From NCBI GenBank assembly GCA_029288195.1, contig JARFPR010000045.1:1-8241 (forward strand): DNA of 8,241 bases. Reading direction: 5' to 3'. The notes beneath the pieces are model-generated. The model saw only the letters and a list, made by a program, of their open reading frames with translations. It was not told the origin of the DNA and searched no databases. The DNA is from Gammaproteobacteria bacterium. Lineage in GTDB: Bacteria > Pseudomonadota > Gammaproteobacteria > GCA-001735895. The position numbers and the translations under genes are program-made. Position 1 is the stretch's first letter; the number at the start of each line of letters is the position of its first letter. Below, piece by piece: positions 1 through 5,184 of the stretch.

Positions 1-62
1 GAGTTTCGATGTTGGTGAGGTGCAGTGGATTCTCCCGGTTCGGATATCTGCAACAAGGCCAT
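1..62 (-). CDS. hscA: HscA, Hsp70-type chaperone for Fe-S assembly (N-terminal fragment)
   Basis: Only the first 20 codons are inside the window; the gene continues past base 1. The visible N-terminus, MALLQISEPGESTAPHQHRN, is almost the same as the start of E. coli HscA as I remember it, so the assignment is firm despite its length. HscA is a specialised cytosolic Hsp70 that, with HscB, drives transfer of a nascent [2Fe-2S] cluster from the IscU scaffold to acceptor proteins. Its ATG overlaps the hscB stop codon in a TGATG junction, which points to translational coupling and one operon. The ATPase motifs cannot be checked because they lie outside the window. Confidence 0.93.
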   Translation of the reverse strand, partial: MALLQISEPGESTAPHQHRN

Positions 63-601
63 CAGTTATCCTCCAATTCGAACTGGAGTTCGGATAGCTG
101 CTGCTGAATACGCTGGATAAACTGCATCTTGCGACTGCTCGACATTGCAGTATCGAGTTCCCCGGCTTCGAAATGCGAAACAAACTCGGCTGCAAGCTGG
201 TCGGCTCTTTGCTCAAGCCTGGTCTCGATCTGCTCACACTGCTGTAAAGGATCATCGCTATGTCGGCAGGATTCGACTTCTTCTCGCAATTCGATCTGCT
301 CCATCAAAAACTCGGTATCCGAAGTTGTGCTCGAATCGTCAGGGATAGTCGCACCGCTGATTTCAAGCAGGTATCGTGAACGTTTAACCGGGTCCTGCAA
401 TGTTTCATAGGCCTGGTTTACCCACGAAGCTACCTGCGTCGACAATCGTTTATCCCGCTCGTCAGCACTGATGTAACGATCAGGATGATAGGTAGCCTGT
501 AAGCGTTGCTGCTCGGCCTGTAAGCGCCGGCTATCGAGTTCGAACCCGGGATCCAGGCCGAATAGCTCGAAATAGTTCTGCTTAAAATCAGGGGACTGCA
601 T
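62..601 (-). CDS. hscB: HscB, J-domain co-chaperone of Fe-S cluster assembly
   Basis: A 179-residue protein, close to the family's usual length of about 170-180. The N-terminal J domain (about residues 8-80) carries the HPD motif at 39-41 that stimulates the Hsp70 ATPase. The C-terminal part is the helical Fdj/HSCB domain. It retains LMEQIELREE at 99-108, the segment that in E. coli HscB contacts the scaffold IscU, which argues that an IscU still exists in this organism although no iscU is present here. In known systems HscB delivers IscU to HscA. The gene is 17 bases downstream of iscA and overlaps hscA by one base, so iscA-hscB-hscA is probably one transcript. The J domain plus this C-terminal motif make an ordinary DnaJ unlikely. 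Confidence 0.95.
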   Translation of the reverse strand: MQSPDFKQNYFELFGLDPGFELDSRRLQAEQQRLQATYHPDRYISADERDKRLSTQVASWVNQAYETLQDPVKRSRYLLEISGATIPDDSSTTSDTEFLMEQIELREEVESCRHSDDPLQQCEQIETRLEQRADQLAAEFVSHFEAGELDTAMSSSRKMQFIQRIQQQLSELQFELEDN

Positions 602-618
602 AGAACCGGCGATTTGAT

Positions 619-942
619 TTAAACGGTAAAGCTCTCACCACAGCCGCAGGCATCCTTGGCGTTAGGATTTTTGAACTGAAATCCTTCATTAAGACCAACC
701 TTGGCAAAATCGACCTCGGTGCCATCAAGAAAAACAAGACTCTTTTTATCAACAACGACCTTAACCCCCTTGGTTTCGAATACCTCGTCGTCTTCCTGCA
801 GTTCATCGACAAACTCAATCACGTAAGCAAGCCCGGAGCATCCAGTGGTTTTGACACCAAGTCGCAGGCCTATACCCTTGCCCCGGTTGTGCAGAAAATG
901 CTGCACCCTTGATGCGGCTATATCGCTAAGATGAATCGCCAT
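619..942 (-). CDS. iscA: IscA, A-type Fe-S carrier protein
   Basis: A 107-residue A-type carrier, the same length as E. coli IscA. The three conserved cysteines are Cys35 (in TGCSG), Cys99 and Cys101 (in CGCGES), matching the known iron or cluster ligands. The family accepts clusters or iron from the ISC scaffold and passes them to apo-proteins, especially [4Fe-4S] enzymes, in the cytosol. IscA, ErpA and SufA are close paralogues; the position just before hscB-hscA and the CGCGESF(T/S)V ending favour IscA. The ATG is 10 bases beyond the ancestral stop of the broken desulfurase gene, with AAAGAG as a likely ribosome binding site. In the shifted frame of that remnant the stop overlaps this ATG (TAATG). 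In a typical isc operon iscU would sit directly upstream; it does not here. Confidence 0.95.
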   Translation of the reverse strand: MAIHLSDIAASRVQHFLHNRGKGIGLRLGVKTTGCSGLAYVIEFVDELQEDDEVFETKGVKVVVDKKSLVFLDGTEVDFAKVGLNEGFQFKNPNAKDACGCGESFTV

Positions 943-952
943 TAATATCTCT

Positions 953-1241
953 TTATCCGGCTGCCTGGCGCATAACGGCTGGCAGCTTGTTCATCAATTC
1001 CAAAAGTTTCGCTACAAACGCTTCGACATCCCGAGCTGTTTTCCATGCCAAAACTGACTCTGATTGCATTCAAGGCCAGGCTGTCTTCAGCACGGGCTGA
1101 TTCAATTGCCGAGCGCGCCATGCGACCATAACTATGCAGACTCGAAGGGTTGCCGGTTGGATTCTGCAGGAACGGCATCATCGCATCGGCCACTTCCGGA
1201 TGCATCGGTGAGGTTGCATTATGGTCGAGATAAATAGCCAT
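953..1241 (-). pseudogene. NifS/IscS-type cysteine desulfurase remnant, internally deleted and frameshifted
   Basis: The reading frame opens with a clear PLP-dependent cysteine desulfurase N-terminus (IYLDHNATSPMHPEVADAMM, then GNPSSLHSYG), more like NifS than E. coli IscS, which begins IYLDYSATTPVDP. After about residue 51-52 (around base 1086) it jumps in frame to a desulfurase C-terminal segment, LNAIRVSFGMENSS. About 290 residues of an expected 380-400 are missing, including the PLP-binding lysine and the loop with the catalytic cysteine, so it cannot work as a desulfurase. At the GGG run (bases 1030-1032) one extra base shifts the frame; removing it restores DVEAFVAKLLELMNKL and a stop at 953. 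Read literally, the shifted frame gives a 99-residue product ending at 942. The start is 4 bases after the iscR stop, so it is probably co-transcribed. An assembly or sequencing fault at either lesion is possible. Confidence 0.85.
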
Positions 1242-1245
1242 GGCT

Positions 1246-1704
1246 TTAAATCAAACTTTGTCGCTGCTGCCGCAAATCGTGAGCACGAGACAGCGCCTGT
1301 ACCTCATCATTCTGCATCATGTCGGCAAGCGATATCGTGGTCAGGTAATTTTCAATTTCTGCGCTTAGTTCTTCCCATAGCTGCTCGGTCAGGCAGGGTT
1401 CGTAAGTCGGTGAACCATTGGCAATGTCCTTGTCTGCAACCTGCATTTCCTCGTCAACCGCATTGATAACGTCGGCAATACAAACCTGTTCCGGTGAACC
1501 GCCCAGACTGTAGCCGCCGCCGGGTCCACGGGTACTGACGACCAGCTTATTACGGCGCATCTTGGCAAATAATTGCTCCAGGTAGGAAAGCGAGATTCCC
1601 TGCCTGACCGAAATATCGGCAAGCGAAACTGGGCCCTCGTCAGAGTGCATGACCAGATCGAGCAGTGAAGTCACCGCATACCGGCTTTTAGTGGATAGTC
1701 GCAT
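1246..1704 (-). CDS. iscR: IscR-like Rrf2-family regulator lacking most Fe-S ligands
   Basis: A 152-residue Rrf2-family winged-helix regulator. The DNA-binding half is very IscR-like: MRLSTKSRYAVTSLLDL, the recognition region ISLSYLEQLF with Glu43, and the wing RGPGGGYSLG at 59-68. In E. coli IscR the [2Fe-2S] cluster is held by Cys92, Cys98, Cys104 and His107. An ungapped alignment gives Lys92, Ser98, Cys104 and Glu107 here, so only one ligand remains; Cys75 is the only other cysteine. The protein therefore probably cannot bind the normal cluster and may act permanently in an apo-like form, although apo-IscR is known to favour type 2 sites while a type 1-like operator sits at this promoter. 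The gene lies upstream of iscA-hscB-hscA as in standard isc operons. The sequence before the ATG (TTTTTTCAAG) is a poor ribosome binding site. Another Rrf2 member is the alternative, but context and DNA-binding residues favour iscR. Confidence 0.88.
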   Translation of the reverse strand: MRLSTKSRYAVTSLLDLVMHSDEGPVSLADISVRQGISLSYLEQLFAKMRRNKLVVSTRGPGGGYSLGGSPEQVCIADVINAVDEEMQVADKDIANGSPTYEPCLTEQLWEELSAEIENYLTTISLADMMQNDEVQALSRAHDLRQQRQSLI

Positions 1705-1733
1705 CTTGAAAAAAGTTGGCGTAAAACGAGTTT

Positions 1734-1765
1734 AGTATACAATCCTGACTAAAATGGTCAACTAT
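1734..1765 (-). promoter_or_regulatory. iscR promoter with overlapping type 1-like IscR operator
   Basis: On the minus strand a -35 box TTGACC (1756-1761) and a -10 box TATACT (1734-1739) are separated by 16 bases, about 30 bases upstream of the iscR ATG. Across the -35 box lies an imperfect palindrome (1742-1765) with arms ATAGTTGACC and TAGTCAGGAT around an A/T-rich centre. It agrees at most positions with the type 1 IscR consensus as I remember it (half-sites YYGAC and AGTCRR). In E. coli such sites let cluster-loaded IscR repress its own operon. The TGA inside the -35 box is also the kinase stop codon, so the promoter is embedded in the end of the upstream gene. Confidence 0.75.
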
Positions 1766-3062
1766 TATCAAGGGGTAGTATGACTATTACTTTTGTGCCA
1801 TTTCCGGGTTCGCTTTCGATCACGATCTGTCCGCCATGGGCCTCGACAATAAGCTTGCAAAGATATAGTCCCAGGCCATAGCCACCAGTATCCCTTTGCC
1901 TGGAGTTATCAGGCCGGTAAAACGGTTCGGTCACCCTCGAAATATCCTCGGTATTTATGCCAACACCCCGATCTCGCACTTCGATACTAACCTTCTCCTT
2001 ATCATGCGACAGACTAATTTCAACCTCTCCCTGATCCTCAACGGAGTAATGACAGGCATTATCGAGCAGGTTTTTGATTAACAACTTTACGCGCAACTGG
2101 TCTACTTCGAGCTCGACCGGGGACAGCCTTGAGCTGATGCGGTTTCTACAGGGATGCACCTTGATCACTTCCTCGACCAGGCCAAGCATCTCGCAACGGT
2201 TCAGCATCAACGGTGCATGACTGGTATTCAACTTCTCCGATTCCAGTATTGATGCAATCAGCGTCTCCATTTCACGAATATCGTCGATCAGTTTTTGCTG
2301 GATATCACTCTCTTCGAGCAGCTCCAGGTTGACACGCATGCGCGTAATCGGTGAGCGCAGCTCATGGCTGATCGCCAGCAGCAAGGCCGACTTACTCTCC
2401 AGCATTGCCTTGATCTGACCTGACATACGGTTAATTCCCGCTGCCAGCATACCAAGTTCACCTTTGCCTTCAGTCAGGATATCCTGCCTGAGATCGCCTT
2501 CGCCAATTTTTCGTACCTGCTCCGACATCGCTTCGATTGGCTTGAACATACGTCGTATCAACAGGTACAGAACTAAAAGGATCGATCCGAGTAACAGGAA
2601 CAGTACCCAGTGACGACGTTCGGAACCCCGGCGAAAACTGTTGTCGACGGCAAACAGGTACTGGTAACCCTGTTTTTGAATCAAAAGGTACTGGTTGCGT
2701 CGATGATGGCTGAGATATACATTGTCGTAAGGATGCGGTGCCGGTTCAAAATCGTAGCCCGCAATCGCTTTTAGTCTGGGGCTCGATGTCCAGTCGACAC
2801 CCCGACCCTCGATGCGGACCTCGAATGGTAGCTGGTCAGCAAGTTGCTGAGCGACCGACAGGTCGGGTGGATCTCCAATATCGTCAATCAGGTACTCGAT
2901 GTAGCGTTCCACGTTCGGAAGAATTTCATGTTGCACATGTGGCTTGAGGCGCTTTGCGAAACTACCCGCCAGGATGACCGCGAGCGCCAGCATCGAGACC
3001 AGGAAGAAGAACATAAGCCTGAAAACCAGGCTCTGCCAGCGGGCTTGTAAATAGGACCACAT
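1758..3062 (-). CDS. CpxA/RstB-like HAMP sensor histidine kinase
   Basis: A 434-residue inner-membrane sensor kinase. Order of parts: membrane segment at about 12-34, a periplasmic sensor region of about 115 residues with no family I recognise, a second membrane segment at about 152-170, HAMP at about 170-222, and a dimerisation domain with the phospho-accepting His233 in SHELRSPITR. The ATPase domain has N box NLLDN (331-335), G1 DRGVGI (364-369) and G2 GGYGLGL (393-399). All catalytic motifs are intact. The residue four after the histidine is Ser, where E. coli CpxA has Thr; that position matters for phosphatase activity in this kinase class. The ATG overlaps the response-regulator stop (TAATG), indicating coupled translation. 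With a CpxP/Spy-like protein in the same unit, an envelope-stress or metal signal is likely but inferred. The catalytic part resembles CpxA; the length matches RstB. Confidence 0.9.
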   Translation of the reverse strand: MWSYLQARWQSLVFRLMFFFLVSMLALAVILAGSFAKRLKPHVQHEILPNVERYIEYLIDDIGDPPDLSVAQQLADQLPFEVRIEGRGVDWTSSPRLKAIAGYDFEPAPHPYDNVYLSHHRRNQYLLIQKQGYQYLFAVDNSFRRGSERRHWVLFLLLGSILLVLYLLIRRMFKPIEAMSEQVRKIGEGDLRQDILTEGKGELGMLAAGINRMSGQIKAMLESKSALLLAISHELRSPITRMRVNLELLEESDIQQKLIDDIREMETLIASILESEKLNTSHAPLMLNRCEMLGLVEEVIKVHPCRNRISSRLSPVELEVDQLRVKLLIKNLLDNACHYSVEDQGEVEISLSHDKEKVSIEVRDRGVGINTEDISRVTEPFYRPDNSRQRDTGGYGLGLYLCKLIVEAHGGQIVIESEPGNGTKVIVILPLDNS

Positions 3063-3727
3063 TATCGGTTCACGAGTTGATAACCCTGACCACGCACGGT
3101 TCTGATCAGTTCGGGGCGCCCAAGCTTCTGCCTCAGCCGACTCACCAGCACGTCTATCGCCCGACTGTAAATATCGGCATCGAGACCTCGTAGTGTCTGC
3201 ATGATTTCATCTCGTGAAAGTACGCGATCCTGGTTCTTTACCAGCAGGCCAAGTAATCCAAATTCGGTAGCGGTAATGGTCAACTCCTCGTCATTACGCA
3301 AGAGTTGTTTTTTATCCAGATCAATGCGCAGTTCACCGAGCTGGTAGACGGTATCGGAAGCCCCTGCTTTGCCACGTTTAAGAATATTCTGGATTCTAGC
3401 CACCAGTTCACGCGGTTCGAAAGGTTTCGGCAGGTAATCATCAGCGCCTAACTCCAGACCAACCACTCGATCCATCACTTCACCGCGCGCGGTTAGCATT
3501 ACGATTGGAATGTCACTGAAATGACGTATGCGGCGGCAGGTCTCAAATCCGTCGATCTGTGGCAACATCACGTCAAGCACTACCAGGTCATAGTTTTGCT
3601 GCCTGATTTTATCGATCGCCTGCAGGGGGTTGGTTTCGTTATCGAGGGACATATCGAATTTGGCAAAATACTGTTGCAACGGCCCGGCAAGACCTTCATC
3701 GTCGTCAATCAGTAGTAGTTTTCGCAT
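3062..3727 (-). CDS. OmpR-family response regulator (CpxR/RstA-like)
   Basis: A 221-residue two-domain regulator. The receiver (about 1-118) has the acidic pair Asp8/Asp9, phospho-acceptor Asp52 (LVVLDVMLP), Thr79 (VMLTARG) and Lys101 (LPKPFEPREL). The C-terminal winged helix (about 130-221) shows the family pattern: ITATEFGLLGLL, SRAIDVLVSRLRQKLG and the wing IRTVRGQGYQLV. The receiver reads like CpxR (TARG...DRVVGLELGADDYLPKPF), whereas LRGLDADIYSRAIDVLVSRLR reads more like E. coli RstA, so neither symbol is assigned. It is the partner of the overlapping kinase gene. Its probable targets include the GTTAC repeats upstream of the periplasmic protein gene. The 76-base gap before it contains a hairpin that may tune its expression relative to that gene. 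The ribosome binding site is weak (GGGCAG). Confidence 0.92.
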   Translation of the reverse strand: MRKLLLIDDDEGLAGPLQQYFAKFDMSLDNETNPLQAIDKIRQQNYDLVVLDVMLPQIDGFETCRRIRHFSDIPIVMLTARGEVMDRVVGLELGADDYLPKPFEPRELVARIQNILKRGKAGASDTVYQLGELRIDLDKKQLLRNDEELTITATEFGLLGLLVKNQDRVLSRDEIMQTLRGLDADIYSRAIDVLVSRLRQKLGRPELIRTVRGQGYQLVNR

Positions 3728-3762
3728 GTAGCTGCCCGATCTGGTTTCAGTCCGGCATTGTA

Positions 3763-3793
3763 CAACGCGGCTCCCTGTTTAGAAGCCGCGTTG
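3763..3793 (-). other. Intercistronic hairpin after the CpxP/Spy-like gene
   Basis: A perfect 10-bp GC-rich inverted repeat (3763-3772 pairing with 3784-3793) encloses an 11-base loop. On the minus strand it starts 10 bases after the stop codon of the periplasmic protein gene and lies 35 bases before the response regulator ATG. No run of T follows the stem in the minus direction (the next bases are TACAATGCC), so it is not a standard strong terminator. It could be a leaky terminator or an mRNA-stabilising stem that raises the upstream gene above the two-component genes. That role is inferred. Confidence 0.55.
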
Positions 3794-3803
3794 CAGGTCA
3801 CGA

Positions 3804-4268
3804 TCAGGATTGATCGCCACCCTTGTGCCGGTGATGCCCGCGATGATTCTTGATAAAGTCCTGCAATTGTGATTTTTGCTCCGCGTTCAATGAATCAAGG
3901 AATACCGCCAACGATGTTATAACAAGGGGCGCATTTTCGTTAATCTTCTGCGTTTTCTGCTGTACTAATTCGAGTGCGCGCGCCTGGTTAAAACTTGGAT
4001 CCTGAAGCAGCGTACCAATTTCGTTGACCTGCTGCTCCCGGGTGGCCTTTGCATCCATCATTAGCTGAGCAACAGTTTGTGCCAAATTACTGAAGTTTTC
4101 CTGTTGTTGACTATCGAGGCCCAGTTTTTTGGTAACTCGTTCGGTCACAAATTCGACCTTTTCCTCGGGCGACATGCCCCAGTGATTATGCTTACCAAAT
4201 GCATAGACTGCGCCGCTACTGCCGACGATAATCAGTACCGCCGTTATGATTCCGGTTGAAAGTTTCAT
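3804..4268 (-). CDS. Periplasmic Spy/CpxP-family protein
   Basis: A 154-residue exported protein. Residues 1-23 form a signal peptide (Lys2, hydrophobic core, cleavage expected after VYA). The mature part is helical and charged, with two degenerate LTxxQ-type motifs, LDSQQ at 51-55 and LNAEQ at 127-131, the signature of Spy/CpxP proteins. Family members are periplasmic chaperones or inhibitors of their cognate sensor kinase; E. coli CpxP restrains CpxA. The C-terminus is His-rich (HRGHHRHKGG, 142-151), which may bind metal; this is inferred. It comes first in a run with the response regulator and kinase genes, matching a feedback design in which the regulator induces this gene. A good ribosome binding site, GGAGA, lies 8 bases before the ATG. 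Spy, CpxP and 'periplasmic heavy metal sensor' proteins share this fold, so the exact subtype stays open. Confidence 0.85.
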   Translation of the reverse strand: MKLSTGIITAVLIIVGSSGAVYAFGKHNHWGMSPEEKVEFVTERVTKKLGLDSQQQENFSNLAQTVAQLMMDAKATREQQVNEIGTLLQDPSFNQARALELVQQKTQKINENAPLVITSLAVFLDSLNAEQKSQLQDFIKNHRGHHRHKGGDQS

Positions 4269-4314
4269 GGATTGTCTCCGTAGTGAATTGATGACGAAGA
4301 AATGATAGGGAAAC

Positions 4315-4368
4315 GAACGTTACATAGCTTTTCAGCAGCGTAACGATTTGTAACAATTTGTAACGTTC
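4315..4368 (-). promoter_or_regulatory. Repeated GTTAC response-regulator boxes upstream of the CpxP/Spy-like gene
   Basis: On the minus strand three GTTAC half-sites lie at 4360-4364, 4350-4354 and 4340-4344, exactly 10 bp apart; the first two read GTTACAAATTGTTACAAAT. A fourth copy lies inverted at 4319-4323, so GAACGTTAC/GTAACGTTC arms of 9 bp enclose the array. Tandem half-sites one helical turn apart are typical of OmpR-family dimers. They resemble both the CpxR box (GTAAA repeats, read on the plus strand as GTAAC) and the RstA box (TACATnTnGTTACA), as I recall those consensuses. The outermost site overlaps the trmJ stop codon. No -35/-10 pair is convincing, in line with an activator-dependent promoter. 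Confidence 0.65.
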
Positions 4369-5092
4369 AATGTTTTACTTTTTCAATGGCCGTCAGCATG
4401 CCACGCAGGATATTAATCTCGTTACGGGTGAGTTCGCTGCGCAGGTAAAGACGTCGCAGACGTTGCATAATCATGCCTGGCTGCTCTTGATCCAGGTATC
4501 CAATGCTCAGCAGGACTTTTTCCAGGTGTTCAAAATAACCTTCCACTTCGGAGCTCGGCGCTGGCAGATCATGGGCATCGGGTTGTTTGCCAGTCGGGGG
4601 AGTATCGTTTTGGCGGCTAAAAATTTCGTAGCACAGAACCTGGATCGCGGAGGCCAGGTTAAGCGAACTGAATTCCGGATTGGTTGGAATACAAACCATC
4701 TGGTTACACAACTGAATCTCTTCGTTTAGCAAACCCGAATGCTCACGGCCGAACACCAGCGCAACGCGGCTTGAGTCATCCATCGAAACAAGCTTGTCCG
4801 CCAGTTCGGCGGGACTGAGCTCGGGCCATGGTAGCGAACGGCGTCGGGCACTGGTGGCGATTACCAGGCTGCAATCGGCGATCGCAGGAACCAGCTCGCT
4901 GCAGGTTTCACGATTGTCGAGAATAGCGTTGGCGCCCGAGGCACGGGCGTATGCCGTCTCTCCAATCGGGCACTGGGGATCGACCAGGGTCAGATGGCTC
5001 AAGCACATGTTGTTCATCGCCCTGGCGGCGGCACCGATGTTTCCAGGATGAGTGGTACCGACCATGACAATCTTTATATTCTGCAATTTCAT
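4367..5092 (-). CDS. trmJ: TrmJ, tRNA (cytidine/uridine-32-2'-O)-methyltransferase
   Basis: A 241-residue SPOUT-class methyltransferase, near the 246 residues of E. coli TrmJ. Conserved parts are KIVMVGTTHPGNIGAAARAM at the N-terminus (7-26), ATSARRRSLPWP (79-90), VFGREHSGL (113-121) and the trefoil-knot SAM-binding segment NPEFSSLNLASAIQVLCYEI (138-157). The C-terminal helical extension ending LTRNEINILRGMLTAIEK is typical of TrmJ. The enzyme methylates the 2'-OH of nucleotide 32 in the anticodon loop of several tRNAs. It is divergent from suhB, as in E. coli, where trmJ is followed directly by iscR. Here the two-component unit separates them. The start MKLQNIKIVM agrees with the family N-terminus (MLQNIRIVL in E. 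coli). Confidence 0.94.
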   Translation of the reverse strand: MKLQNIKIVMVGTTHPGNIGAAARAMNNMCLSHLTLVDPQCPIGETAYARASGANAILDNRETCSELVPAIADCSLVIATSARRRSLPWPELSPAELADKLVSMDDSSRVALVFGREHSGLLNEEIQLCNQMVCIPTNPEFSSLNLASAIQVLCYEIFSRQNDTPPTGKQPDAHDLPAPSSEVEGYFEHLEKVLLSIGYLDQEQPGMIMQRLRRLYLRSELTRNEINILRGMLTAIEKVKH

Positions 5093-5184
5093 TTCTCAGG
5101 TACCCGCTGCTCGGTTTATTTCTGGTCTATTAACAGACCGTTTGCTAGACTGCGCGCCTTTCCCGGCACGACTAAATTCCAACG
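5093..5184. promoter_or_regulatory. Divergent trmJ/suhB intergenic region with near-palindrome
   Basis: This 92-base gap must hold the promoters of both divergent genes. On the plus strand TAGACT (5146-5151) is a fair -10 box for suhB, without a good -35. A 16-base near-palindrome, GGTCTATTAACAGACC (5124-5139), has 5-bp arms and a TTAA centre. It sits where a -35 box would be and could be an operator for either gene. No terminator is expected or seen. Confidence 0.4.

Noticed and set aside
942..1241. The 99-residue frame as a new small functional gene
   Set aside because: Its first half and middle are plain desulfurase ends joined by a deletion, and its last 29 residues are a frameshifted version of a normal desulfurase tail, so a pseudogene is the simpler reading.
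1246..1704. Reading the iscR gene as a generic Rrf2 regulator such as NsrR or CymR
   Set aside because: The recognition region, wing, length and position before iscA-hscBA all agree with IscR; only the cluster ligands differ.
4315..4368. The 9-bp GAACGTTAC/GTAACGTTC inverted repeat as a terminator for trmJ
   Set aside because: The spacer is 36 bases, the stem is not GC-rich, no T tract follows, and the arms are better explained as response-regulator half-sites.
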